Assembly: GCA_041741375.1 (NCBI GenBank)
Contig: JBGSKF010000116.1
Coordinates: 1 to 64,000 of the forward strand
From: OFTM291 sp041741375
Lineage (GTDB): Bacteria > Gemmatimonadota > Gemmatimonadetes > Gemmatimonadales > GWC2-71-9
Direction: 5' to 3'
DNA length: 64,000 bases
This document shows, in pieces, positions 42,425-53,513 of the stretch (position 1 is the first letter of the stretch; every line of letters begins with the position of its first letter). The position numbers were made by a program, and so were the translations under genes. The notes beneath the pieces are model-generated. The model was not told where the DNA came from and did not search any database. It saw only the letters and a list, made by a program, of their open reading frames with translations.

Positions 42425-43209
42425 GGCAGCGACACCTCACGGGCCTTCCGGTACATCGCCATCGCATCCTCCGTCCGTCCGAGTCGGTCGAGCAAACGGC
42501 CCATCTGTTGCCAGATCCGTGCCTCGAGGGGCGAAAGGACCGACGCCCGATGGAACGCCTGCAGGGCCTCGGTGTGCTGCTCGGCCCGGACCAAGGCCTC
42601 CCCCAGGTGGAAATGAACCTCCCCGCGATCGGGCATGAGTTCCGCGGCCCGCCGCAAATGGTCTACCGCCTCGGATCCCCGACCACGCCGCAGGGCCGCA
42701 ATCCCCATCCGAAGCCGGGCCTCCGGGTGATCGGGATGGCGTGCCAGGACCACGCGAAGGTCCGCCTCGGCCATCTCCGGCCGACTATCCGCAATGTGCA
42801 ATGTCGCGCGGGCAATCCGCGCTTCCCCGTGGTCCGGTTCCCGCGCCACGATCCGGTCCAGCTCATCCAGCGCCTCGCGGCGGTCGCCGTTCGCCTCGAG
42901 GCAGGCGGCAAGCCGAAGGCGGCAGAGCTGGTCGTCCGGATCGTCGGCGAGCGTCGTCCGAAGGACATGCAGGGCGTCGAGCCGGCGGCCCAGACGCATC
43001 AACTCCTCGGCGCGCTCCAGGGGGCCCGCATCGGCCGTGGGAGTGGTGGACAGATGGGCCACCGGGACGTTGCTCGCCCCGGGGTGCAGCGCCCATCCCT
43101 CGTCTCCAGACACCTCCAGCAGGTCGCCCTGGAGCGGGAGCGGCATGGAGCCATCGAGGTCCGCAGCCGGGCCGAGCCGGGGCGCGCGGTCGTTGTGGAG
43201 GAAACGCAT
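42421..43209 (-). CDS. TPR repeat protein
   Basis: 262 aa. After ~60 residues of unclear structure there are about six TPR-like helix pairs with the pattern of AL..L......P......R...A (for example LRLAACLEANGDRREALDELDRI, VHFHLGEALVRAEQHTEALQAF). Probably a scaffold protein, first gene of the operon. No signal peptide. Divergent from uvrA 78 bp away, so this intergenic stretch must hold promoters for both directions. Confidence 0.85.
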   Translation of the reverse strand: MRFLHNDRAPRLGPAADLDGSMPLPLQGDLLEVSGDEGWALHPGASNVPVAHLSTTPTADAGPLERAEELMRLGRRLDALHVLRTTLADDPDDQLCRLRLAACLEANGDRREALDELDRIVAREPDHGEARIARATLHIADSRPEMAEADLRVVLARHPDHPEARLRMGIAALRRGRGSEAVDHLRRAAELMPDRGEVHFHLGEALVRAEQHTEALQAFHRASVLSPLEARIWQQMGRLLDRLGRTEDAMAMYRKAREVSLP

Positions 43210-43286
43210 GAGCCGGAAGATAACGCGGCTCCCCCGTGGGGGCCGCCTTGTTTCCCGGACCGGAATGCCCCTAGCTTTCCAGACTT

Positions 43287-46133
<2,847 letters not shown>

Positions 46134-46136
46134 GGG

Positions 46137-46740
46137 TACCACGGAGCGTCACCCCGGCGGACGCCGAGGTCCATGGGAGGTGTGAGGTGTGACGTAGGGG
46201 CGAAATACCTTTCGCCCGTGAGGGCGAATGAATCACGCGAAGACGCGAAGACGCGAAGACAAAAAGGACGTCGGGGCACGGAGCCCACCTCGGAGCGTCA
46301 CCCCGGCGCACGCCGGGGTCCATTGGATGTGTGATGTGTGACGTAAGGGCGAAAGACCTTTCGCCCGTGATGGTGAATGGATCACACGAAGACACGAAGA
46401 CACGAAGGAGAGCGAGATCTCGATCGTTCCCCGGAGCGTCATCCCGAGCGGAAGCGAGGGATCTGAGGACGTCGTAGGTGTACTTCCCGTCGTCCGGACG
46501 ACGATGCTGGAGGGCGCCGAGGTCGGTCACGGTGTGGGGTGTGACGTGGGGAGGCCTTGCGCTGTGATGGTGAATGGATCACACGAAGGCACGAAGACAC
46601 GAAGACACGAAGGAGAGCGAGATCTCGATCGTTCCCCGGAGCGTCATCCCGAACGGAAGCGAGGGATCTGAGAACGTCGTAGGTGTACTTCCCATCGTCC
46701 GGGCTCGTTGCTTCCAAGGAATCTCTGATCACACCCCCTG
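46137..46740. repeat. Composite cluster of dispersed intergenic repeats
   Basis: Several repeat types in series: GGAGCGTCACCCCGGCG...CGGGGTCCA palindromes (46143-46176, 46291-46324), GGTGTGA/GTGTGACGT heptamers, GGGCGAAA...TTTCGCCC palindromes, ACACGAAG/ACGCGAAG 8-mers, and GCGTCATCCCGA(G/A)CGGAAGCG-type palindromes (46436, 46640). About 46379-46500 and 46573-46700 are long direct repeats of one another. No ORF is real; nearby stop-rich frames are shadows. Confidence 0.8.
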
Positions 46741-46823
46741 TCCGCGAAAGCGAGGCGTGTTGGAGGTGTGGAGGAGGAGGTCCCCCTGTGTCAGGATAGT
46801 TGTCGCGTCACCCCCCCCCCACT

Positions 46824-46841
46824 TTGTGAAATATTTCACAA
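46824..46841. promoter_or_regulatory. Perfect 18-bp Rex/CRP-like operator palindrome
   Basis: TTGTGAAATATTTCACAA, a perfect palindrome. It matches the Rex consensus TTGTGAANNNNTTCACAA and also the CRP core TGTGAN6TCACA. It is 13-14 bp downstream of a C10 run and about 250 bp upstream of 47089. Which regulator, if any, binds is unknown. Remaining sequence to 47088 shows nothing else recognisable. Confidence 0.5.
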
Positions 46842-47088
46842 GCGACCTTCCCAAGCCCCTGTTTGATCGTCGTCCCCGCGTGCGTGGGAAACAGGAGCCA
46901 AGTCCGGGGGCACCTGCCCATGGCTCTTGGGCGCTACCGCAAGTGCATGCCGTACAGTGTGTTAAGAGATAGTTCAAGGTCCGATCCCATCTTTCTGTCG
47001 TGCCACTCCGGAGAGGTGATGCTGTCAGAGCCTCCGGGGGACGGCGGACGCGCAAGTCCAGGATGAACCGATCCGGAGAGGGAGAATC

Positions 47089-47493
47089 ATGCCCGCATGC
47101 TGGGATCAGGTGGTACAGGCGGTTCAAAACCTGTGGCCAATGTTCGCGGAGTGCCGGTTGGGGTTCTCGCGAGCGGCGGCAGCCCGGATCCTGGGGTGTG
47201 CCTCGGGTCAGGCGCTCGATCGTGACTTCAGGCAGCGCCGTCTGCCGCCGTTCCGGGTTCTGCGGGACTGGATCTACTTGGTGCTCCTGCTGGAGCAGGA
47301 TGCGACGGGAATCTCCTTGTCAGGGTGGGTGAAGAAGCAGAATGGAAATCCGGCGACGTATTATCGGTTTGTGCTCCAGCTGACAGGACTCACCTGGGGT
47401 GAGGTCAAGAAGCACGGTGTGGCGTGGGCCCGGGCGGAAGCATGCCGTCACTGGGGCCCATATCTTGCCCCTCCCTCCCTCCCTCCCTCCTGA
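47089..47493 (+). CDS. Small helix-turn-helix (AraC-like C-terminal) protein
   Basis: 134 aa. The second half (about 62-112) resembles the C-terminal helices of AraC-type DNA-binding domains: LRDWIYLVLLLEQD, SLSGWVKKQNGNPATYYRFVLQLTGLTWGEV. The N-terminal half is not recognised; it contains Cys4, Cys22 and Cys37. The coding frame ends in a short CCCT-type repeat (APPSLPPS). ATG follows GAGAATC, weak ribosome-binding site. It may control the peptide locus that begins 140 bp downstream. Function is tentative. Confidence 0.6.
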   Translation: MPACWDQVVQAVQNLWPMFAECRLGFSRAAAARILGCASGQALDRDFRQRRLPPFRVLRDWIYLVLLLEQDATGISLSGWVKKQNGNPATYYRFVLQLTGLTWGEVKKHGVAWARAEACRHWGPYLAPPSLPPS

Positions 47494-47633
47494 TCATCCG
47501 GGAGAACCGGGAGAATATGACTCCACCAAGTGATAACACCTCTGCGGGCAATTACCGCATCTTTGGAATGCGTTCATGGGGCAGCCGGGGAGGGGAACGG
47601 AGAACTACACTTTCTTGCAAACGGAGGGTCAGT

Positions 47634-47891
47634 ATGACGAACATCACTACTAGTCGTAGGGTCTACCTCGCGGCCTTGGTGGCGGCGAACCTCTTCCTCG
47701 CGTGGACCATGCTGAGTTCTGGGCGCGAGGCCACTGCGCAGCCTATTCTCGATGCCTGCACCGGGTCAGGCTGCAACTGTGCCAATGAAGGCACGCGCGG
47801 GGGGTGGTGTGCCACCATCGGGTCTGGCAGTACGTGTGGCTTCAGCGGGTCGGAATCAAGCGACTGTACCAAGCCGCGCTTGGTTGAGTGA
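47634..47891 (+). CDS. Secreted Cys-rich peptide (85 aa)
   Basis: 85 aa. Signal peptide (about 1-36, ending ATAQ) is followed by a 49-residue mature part with six Cys in ACTGSGCNCANEG...GWCATIG...STCGFSG...DCTK. Strong ACGGAGGG before ATG 47634. The TGA overlaps the ATG of the following thioredoxin-like gene. Small disulfide-rich secreted peptides beside thioredoxin-like and propeller lipoproteins recall NVEALA-type loci in Bacteroidetes, but there is no family match I can name. By eye the region to about 49700 is less GC-rich than its flanks. Confidence 0.68.
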   Translation: MTNITTSRRVYLAALVAANLFLAWTMLSSGREATAQPILDACTGSGCNCANEGTRGGWCATIGSGSTCGFSGSESSDCTKPRLVE

Positions 47892-48442
47892 AGGGCGACT
47901 CCCTCCGCGCGACCGTCGGGTTGTTATCTATTCTGGTGGTCGCACAGGTGGGCCTATGGGGGTGGCAGAGGTGGCATCGGCCTCTGTCGCTCCTTGGGCC
48001 ACTGATCGGCAAGCCTCTTCCGGACGTGGGAATCAGGATGTTCAAGGGCGGAACTGCCATTCGCCTCACGGACATCCAGAAACAACATCCGATGACCTGC
48101 GCGCTTGTGGTCGTAGCCAGTGCCGGCTGTGCCACGTGTCGCAGAATGCGCTATTCCTGGGGAGAGCGATTCCGCATCTGGAGAGATTCTGTCGGGACTG
48201 AGATTGGCGCGACATGGATTACAGCAGGCGACTCGGTTCAGGTCGCGGAGTTCTATGGCGGTTTCACGCTTGGCGATGCAACACTGGGTTATGTGCTTCC
48301 TCACATGTCGTTAGAGTCCTTGGGCGTGGTGGGAACCCCGATGACATACCTGCTGGATGTCAGGGGAACCTTCCGTGGAGCGTATTTGGGGGACCACTTC
48401 CCGTCTCTGGACTCTGGTCGAACCGCATGCCAAGACACCTGA
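47888..48442 (+). CDS. Membrane-anchored thioredoxin-like protein
   Basis: 184 aa, GTG start overlapping the peptide-gene stop. An N-terminal hydrophobic helix (about 10-26) anchors a periplasmic thioredoxin-like fold. Active-site candidate CATC in VVASAGCATCRRMRYSW (about 80-83), and cis-Pro in GVVGTPMTYLLD near 157. Probably oxidises or isomerises disulfides of the upstream peptide. The gene overlaps the propeller-like lipoprotein gene (TGATG). Confidence 0.78.
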   Translation: MKGDSLRATVGLLSILVVAQVGLWGWQRWHRPLSLLGPLIGKPLPDVGIRMFKGGTAIRLTDIQKQHPMTCALVVVASAGCATCRRMRYSWGERFRIWRDSVGTEIGATWITAGDSVQVAEFYGGFTLGDATLGYVLPHMSLESLGVVGTPMTYLLDVRGTFRGAYLGDHFPSLDSGRTACQDT

Positions 48443-49701
48443 TGCCAGTTGGAGCCCACCGCGCCTCCGTCCGATCAGTTGCGCTGGTCCTGCTTGGTAT
48501 GGGATGTCTTGATGCAGGAGAAACGTCCATAGATCCATCGACGCTCCCTGAGCTTCATGTGACCGGCCAGGTGACTGGTAACCAGAGGTTTAGGATATCG
48601 AGCGCAACCGCGACAGACTCGTGTGGAATCGTGGTTGTTGGGCGCGATTGGGGTACTGCAGTTAGCGTTATGCCCGAGAATCCGAACGGTGGCGCGGGCA
48701 CCGTGACTCGTCTACCAGGTTACCCCGAGGGGGCGAATGTAGCGAGAAGCGGGAACCATGAGGTGGTCTACTGGTACGAGGAGCCGGAAGGGTGGGGGAT
48801 GGTCTTGGGAGGGGACGATGCACGACCGTTTAGCCCGCCTGAGCATCCTTGGGGAGGCCTGGCTATTGGCCCAGTGGTGCCCCTCTCGGCCGGTCGTTTC
48901 GCCATGGCGATATTCGGCGGCACCAAGGGTCGGCGAATGCCCGAGAAGTCGTCACACACGCCACTGGTCTTGATCGTGGATTCGAGTGGTGAAAGCATTG
49001 GACGCGTGGGTGAGCTGAAAAGCGGCAGGGGGCACTATCGGCCGTCATTGATGGCAAAGTCAATCGTGGGAGCTGTCGGAGACACTGTTCTGGTACTGAC
49101 CTTCCAGGACGCAACCCTCACCGCCTATGATGTCACAGCAGGCGGTACCGCCGACAGGGCCTTATGGTCGGAGGAGCTGCCGCGATACATCAGCACGAGT
49201 GACCCCCGTGAGGAAGTCATGGACGCACCGTGGGTCGTCAACGCTCCGTGGTCGGTCGTGTCTCTTCCGCAGGTGACTGTGGCCGCCTTTGATCGGTTCG
49301 GCAATGTTTACGCGATCCGTCCTACGTCAAGACGGAGGACCATCGGTGGCGGGGGTGGGTTCGAGATTAAGCGCCAGTGGGTCGGGGCGAACCACATCCT
49401 GGAGATGTTCGACCTAAGAGGGCGGGTGAAAGGTAGATATCGGCTGCCGAGTGGCCTTCTGGGGTGGTTGAATGTCGCTCCCAATGGACGGATCTTCCTC
49501 CTGACCGCGACCGACTCTTTGACTGCGACCAATTCTCTACTTCTCGTTGACAACCCCCTGCTGCCTGATCAATGCTCTGGAGTTCCCGAGACGGTGCACA
49601 TCCTGTCGCACGACACTCCTCCGGCCGAAGGCTACAATTCCTCCGCGTTCCGTGACCGGGAGACACGCCTCACTCGGTCGTTGGTTCCGGTACCGCGATG
49701 A
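48442..49701 (+). CDS. Putative secreted lipoprotein, beta-propeller-like
   Basis: 419 aa. Signal peptide followed by GMGC (Cys22), a weak lipobox. The rest is rich in repeated beta strands with D/N-G-rich turns (for example LIVDSSGESIGRVG, DRFGNVYAIRP, FDLRGRVKGRYRLPS, VAPNGRIFLLTATDS), like a six-bladed propeller. Coupled at both ends (TGATG at 48442, ATGA at 49698). Possibly a surface or periplasmic partner for the Cys-rich peptide. ATG 48427 would give 5 additional residues. Family not confirmed. Confidence 0.66.
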   Translation: MPVGAHRASVRSVALVLLGMGCLDAGETSIDPSTLPELHVTGQVTGNQRFRISSATATDSCGIVVVGRDWGTAVSVMPENPNGGAGTVTRLPGYPEGANVARSGNHEVVYWYEEPEGWGMVLGGDDARPFSPPEHPWGGLAIGPVVPLSAGRFAMAIFGGTKGRRMPEKSSHTPLVLIVDSSGESIGRVGELKSGRGHYRPSLMAKSIVGAVGDTVLVLTFQDATLTAYDVTAGGTADRALWSEELPRYISTSDPREEVMDAPWVVNAPWSVVSLPQVTVAAFDRFGNVYAIRPTSRRRTIGGGGGFEIKRQWVGANHILEMFDLRGRVKGRYRLPSGLLGWLNVAPNGRIFLLTATDSLTATNSLLLVDNPLLPDQCSGVPETVHILSHDTPPAEGYNSSAFRDRETRLTRSLVPVPR

Positions 49702-50972
49702 AACGCCGACAGTCAGTTCCCTTCCGTTCAAACCAGAGCAATTGCGGAGTCGCTCTTGTGACACTGGTCCTCATTGCCTGTGGCCCGGATGGCGCGAGGC
49801 ACGAGGACCGCTCCAGTCCGCGTTCCCAGTTTGATAGCGAGATGGGGACTCTTGTGATCGAGAATTCAGCGCCTCTCTGGCGGCTTGGAGAGGAATGGCA
49901 GGTCGACACGGTTCCCACGGTGGCGATCGGGGCGGTGAGTGGCGGCCACGGCCCGGATCTCATGCGGGTGGGAGACATTGTCCCTCTGAGTGACGGCAGG
50001 ATCGTTGTCCAGAACAGCGGGACCAGCGAGCTTCTCCTTTACGACTCCAGCGGCATGTTTCTTCAGGCGGTCGGCCGCCCCGGCCGAGGTCCCGGGGAAC
50101 TGTCCGGCATGCTGCGCCTGTTCCGATGTGGTGGCGATACTTTGCTGGTAACAGAAGCGAACGCTATCAGTGTCTTCAGCCCATCAGGGCACTTCGTTCG
50201 GAGCCATCGCGTTTCGTGGTCCCCAGGGTACGATCGTCACGAGATTGGAGGCGTCGCCGCGGACTGTTCCATAGGGCTCACCGTTTACCGGGAGCCGAGG
50301 GCTCCCGGCACGAGCGTGTACTACCACAGATACGTTTTCTCCCGGGAGTCGGGAACGCGCGCCAAATCGAATATCGGCTCGTTCGCCGGCCCGGATCTGG
50401 TCCCGCTCTCGGGGCCTTGGGCCATCAATCCTGTCCCCCAGCCCTTCGGCCGGGAGGATCTCTGGACGGTGACAGGGGATCAGATGGTGATCGTGCCGAG
50501 CGACACGGCGGAACTGCGCACCTGGGGTGACGCCGGCAAACTCACTCGGGTCGTCCGATGGAATGCTCGTCCAGAGCCGGTGGGCGAGGCGGATCGCGAG
50601 CGATTCGCCAGAGAGAGTGAAGAGTTCCTCCGCCTGAATCCCGAGGAGGCTCCTCTTTTCCCTCCGCTGGAACAACTCTCGCCGCCGACCCACAAGCCCC
50701 TGTTTTCTCGTGTACTGGCGGATGACGAACAGACCCTCTGGATCCGCGAGTATCCGGTGTCCGCAGCGGGCCGCCCGTGGCTGCGCCGGCCCCGGGAGGG
50801 CGATCCCCCGGAGGAGTGGACCGTGATCGATTCGACGGGCCGCTGGCTCGGCGTGGTCCGGATTCCGGGCGGCGTGGAAGTCAAGGCGATCCAAGCGAGG
50901 CGCATCCTCGGAATCGCCCGCGATGCCGACGATGTGGAAGAGGTGAGGGTCTACCGGATAATCAGGGAATAG
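49698..50972 (+). CDS. Six-bladed beta-propeller lipoprotein
   Basis: 424 aa. Lipobox LIAC at Cys28 anchors the protein. The mature part has propeller-type repeats (LSDGRIVVQNSGTSELLLYDSSGMFLQAVGRPGRGPGEL, ending IDSTGRWLGVVRIPGGVEVKAIQARR). The GxGPGEL motif after the first blades is typical of the 6-bladed propeller family found in many lipoproteins. The last ~25 residues (ILGIARDADDVEEVRVY) are nearly identical to those of the protein at 53514, as is the DNA. Operon end. Ligand unknown. Confidence 0.84.
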   Translation: MKRRQSVPFRSNQSNCGVALVTLVLIACGPDGARHEDRSSPRSQFDSEMGTLVIENSAPLWRLGEEWQVDTVPTVAIGAVSGGHGPDLMRVGDIVPLSDGRIVVQNSGTSELLLYDSSGMFLQAVGRPGRGPGELSGMLRLFRCGGDTLLVTEANAISVFSPSGHFVRSHRVSWSPGYDRHEIGGVAADCSIGLTVYREPRAPGTSVYYHRYVFSRESGTRAKSNIGSFAGPDLVPLSGPWAINPVPQPFGREDLWTVTGDQMVIVPSDTAELRTWGDAGKLTRVVRWNARPEPVGEADRERFARESEEFLRLNPEEAPLFPPLEQLSPPTHKPLFSRVLADDEQTLWIREYPVSAAGRPWLRRPREGDPPEEWTVIDSTGRWLGVVRIPGGVEVKAIQARRILGIARDADDVEEVRVYRIIRE

Positions 50973-51014
50973 GGAGTAGGGAATAGGTGGTAGGGGCCGT
51001 TCGCGAACGGCCCC
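50968..51014. repeat. GGGAATA heptamers followed by GC-rich palindrome
   Basis: Four GGGA(A/G)TA-type units directly after the stop codon, followed by GGGGCCGT-TCGCGA-ACGGCCCC (50993-51014), a perfect palindrome. The GGCCGTTCGCGAACGGCC core recurs at 51335, 51631, 54846 and, with changes, 52407. Confidence 0.82.
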
Positions 51015-51127
51015 TGGCACCTATCCCAAAAACCCAACACCCGAAACACAGCACCTGACATCCGATACCGGCCGCCGCGAGGACGACCACCTTCCGCGTA
51101 CTCGTCCCCCCGATGTCAGATCGGCTG

Positions 51128-51295
51128 TCAGATCGGCCGGAACAGGTTCTCCAGATCGATCACCAGGGCCTCGCCCGCCCCGGAGGGATGCCAGCGGACC
51201 GCCGTGCGCTCGATGGCGGGCGTGACGACCTCCGGAGTCCAGACCTCCACCGCCTTGGCCTCGGCGTCCACCAGCCAGTAAAGCGGGACGGCCCA
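51128..51295 (-). pseudogene. Uma2 3'-fragment (copy 1)
   Basis: Encodes only the last ~55 residues of a Uma2 protein (PLYWLVDAEAKAVEVWTPEVV...GEALVIDLENLFRPI), with no start or N-terminal domain. Nearly identical to the C-terminus of the intact gene at 51706-52248. It lies in a tandem block with the second fragment. Confidence 0.7.
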
Positions 51296-51334
51296 CCTGC
51301 GCGAGCCGCCTTGGGTACTCGTCGGCGCCGTTGC

Positions 51335-51358
51335 ACGGGCCGTTCGCGAACGGCCCGT
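51335..51358. repeat. GGCCGTTCGCGAACGGCC palindrome
   Basis: Perfect 24-bp palindrome between the two Uma2 fragments; the same element is at 51631-51654. Confidence 0.82.
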
Positions 51359-51423
51359 ACAGTCTCCTGACATCCGATCCAGCCGCTGCGCGGGGGGCTC
51401 TGCGCGTTGCCCCTGACCCCGCC

Positions 51424-51591
51424 TCAGATCGGCCGGAACAGGTTCTCCAGATCGATCACCAGGGCCTCGCCCGCTCCGGAGGGATGCCAACGGACCGCCG
51501 TGCGCTCGATGCTCGGGGTGACAGTCTCCGGAGTCCAGACCTCCACCACCTTCCGGTCGGCGTCGACCAGCCAGTAGAGCAGGACGGCCCA
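51424..51591 (-). pseudogene. Uma2 3'-fragment (copy 2)
   Basis: Last ~55 residues of a Uma2 protein (LLYWLVDADRKVVEVWTPETV...LVIDLENLFRPI). Identical to the C-terminus of the intact downstream-listed gene except at a few positions, and lacking everything before. The same flanking sequence (palindrome, TCCTGACATCCGATCCAGCC) follows both fragments, showing tandem duplication of a ~300-bp unit. Confidence 0.7.
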
Positions 51592-51630
51592 CCTGCGCGA
51601 GCCGCCTTGGGTACGCGTCGGCGCCGTTGC

Positions 51631-51654
51631 ACGGGCCGTTCGCGAACGGCCCGT
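51631..51654. repeat. GGCCGTTCGCGAACGGCC palindrome
   Basis: Second copy of the 24-bp element, part of the duplicated unit. Confidence 0.82.
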
Positions 51655-51705
51655 ACAGCCTCCTGACATCCGATCCAGCCGCTGCGCGGGGAGTCCCTGA
51701 CCCCC

Positions 51706-52248
51706 TCAGATCGGCCGGAACAGCTTCTCCAGATCGATCACCAGGGCCTCGCCCGCTCCGGAGGGATGCCAACGGACCGCCGTGCGCTCGATGCTCGGGG
51801 TGACAGTCTCCGGAGTCCAGACCTCCACCACCTTCCGGTCGGCGTCGACCAGCCAGTAGAGCGGGACGCCCACCTCCCGGTAGAGCCGCCGCTTGGTGAC
51901 ACGTTCCTGGCGGGCGCTGGAGGGACTCACCACCTCGACCACCAGGAGAAGAGTCTTGATACTGTCCCACGACAGCGCACGGGCTTCGGTCCGATCCGCC
52001 ACGAGCAGGTCGGGAATCACCAGCGTGTCGTCCGACCAGGAGATGTCGCCCCCCGTAGCCCCGACTCCCACCGGAAACCGTTCGAGATAACCGGCGATGG
52101 CGTGGGTCAGCCGGAAGAGTACGAACTGGTGCCAGGCCCGCGGCGCAGGAGTCACCAGAAGCTCCCCGTGCACGGTCTCGTACCTGTTGCCGTCCTCCGG
52201 CAGGTCCAGGACCATGGCCGCGGTGAAGTACGAGAGAGACATGCCCAT
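51706..52248 (-). CDS. Uma2-family putative endonuclease (DUF820)
   Basis: 180 aa, intact. Family landmarks: YETVHGELLVTPAPRAWHQFVLFRL (about 24-48), DISWSDDTLVIPDLLVADRTE (about 69-89; the D of PDLLV and E of VEVV are the usual metal ligands), LLLVVEVVSPSS (about 100-111), and GVPLYWLVDADRKVVEVW. Uma2 proteins have the PD-(D/E)XK nuclease fold and unknown substrate, and often occur in multiple copies. Starts at 52248 with the tandem ATGGGCATG. The two 3'-fragments upstream derive from this gene or a close copy. Confidence 0.86.
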   Translation of the reverse strand: MGMSLSYFTAAMVLDLPEDGNRYETVHGELLVTPAPRAWHQFVLFRLTHAIAGYLERFPVGVGATGGDISWSDDTLVIPDLLVADRTEARALSWDSIKTLLLVVEVVSPSSARQERVTKRRLYREVGVPLYWLVDADRKVVEVWTPETVTPSIERTAVRWHPSGAGEALVIDLEKLFRPI

Positions 52249-52406
52249 AGTATCGGCTCGGCGAAGGGGGGTTGGCAAGACATCTCCCCACGATGCCGAA
52301 GGCGCCATCCACAGCGGTAACCCGATTCACGCAGAGCAGGGCATTTCGATGCGGATCGCCACCCCATCGGAACCACAGGGCCGGGCCAACCGATCCTTTG
52401 GCGTGA

Positions 52407-52426
52407 GGGCCGTTTGCGAGCGGCCC
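52407..52426. repeat. Degenerate GGCCGTT palindrome
   Basis: GGGCCGTTTGCGAGCGGCCC, two bases off the perfect element. The region 52249-52627 otherwise holds no gene that I can support. Confidence 0.65.
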
Positions 52427-52627
52427 CTACAGCCTATCGCCAACCGCCAACCGGCTGTTCCAAAACCGAACACCCAAAACCCACTACCTGATGTCCGATG
52501 CCAGCCGCCGCGGCCACAGGTGAGTGCCGTGCGGAGCAGTAGGATTCAGGCTCGCCGCGAAGACGGGGCGCGGGGTATCGATCTGGGGAGCCAGATGTTG
52601 TACCGCCTACGCTCGAGTGGAGTGTCG

Positions 52628-53188
52628 TCAGACTGGGGAGAACAGCATCTCCATCTCCAACGCAAACGAGGTTCGGGCACCTGCGGGATGCCAGCGGAGG
52701 ACGTCCTCAACCTCCACCGGTTTCCTGGCACCGGGTGTCCAGCTCTCCCCTGTGTGCGCCATCGGGTCGATCACCCAATAGAGCGGAACCCCCGCCTCCT
52801 GATACAACCGTCGCTTGGCTCCCCGGTCTCCCCGGTGACTCCCGGGCGAGAGGACCTCCGCCACCAGCAGGAGGGTCTGCACCCGCCGCCAGTCGAGCGT
52901 CTTGATCTCGTCCCACGGCGCCACGAAGACGTCGGGTTGTACCAGGGAGTCCGGCCCCCAGGAGATGTCGGCGGGGAGTGCGAAGGCCATGTCCACCGGT
53001 TCTGTGGCGAGATACCGCTTGAGTGCATCCGCCAGCCGGTCCACCACGATCTGATGCCAGAGCGAGGGCGCCGGAGTCACGACGAGTTCCCCGTGGGCCG
53101 TTTCGTACCGGCACCCATCCGGGGGGAGACCAAGGACCATCTCTGCGGTCCAGAACTCGGGGAGCGGGGACAAGGCAGGCATGCCCAT
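52628..53188 (-). CDS. Uma2-family putative endonuclease, second gene
   Basis: 186 aa. Same family as 51706-52248: YETAHGELVVTPAPSLWHQIV, DISWGPDSLVQPDVFVAPWDE, LLLVAEVLSPGS, GVPLYWVIDPMAHTGESW. About half of the residues in these blocks match, so it is a diverged paralog, not a recent copy. The start at 53188 has the same ATGGGCATG arrangement. Its C-terminus (LEMEMLFSPV) differs. Function unknown. Confidence 0.86.
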   Translation of the reverse strand: MGMPALSPLPEFWTAEMVLGLPPDGCRYETAHGELVVTPAPSLWHQIVVDRLADALKRYLATEPVDMAFALPADISWGPDSLVQPDVFVAPWDEIKTLDWRRVQTLLLVAEVLSPGSHRGDRGAKRRLYQEAGVPLYWVIDPMAHTGESWTPGARKPVEVEDVLRWHPAGARTSFALEMEMLFSPV

Positions 53189-53215
53189 ACGTTCGTCTCG
53201 GCGGTGGAGGTTGTG

Positions 53216-53265
53216 CAAGGGGGGTGGGGTGGGTGTTGGGTGTCGGGTGTTGGGGGTTGGTGAGC
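53216..53265. repeat. GTTGGGT heptamer patch
   Basis: GTGGGTG/TTGGGTG/TCGGGTG/TTGGGGG units on the divergent side of the Uma2 gene, like the array near 3300. The rest to 53513 shows no gene. Confidence 0.7.
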
Positions 53266-53513
53266 AGGATGGCGGGGCCATTCTCAAGAATCGCCCGGGA
53301 TCGTCCGGATCCGATCACCGTTTCGGCTCACCGATGACCCGGAAAACGCGGTGTCCCCCGGCCTCGATTGGTGCTCCCCGGGGCTGATGCCCCTTGCTGG
53401 CGCCTGCTACCTTCCGTCGTACGGCCACCGAGTTCGGGATCCAAAGGTCGGACCTCCGGCGTTCCCTGGGAGCGGGCGGTTGGTCCACTTCGACTCAGAG
53501 AGAACAGAAACCG

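Noticed and set aside
46137..47088. A small RNA or ORF in the repeat gap
   Set aside because: Frames are short and repeat-derived; no promoter or terminator pair seen.
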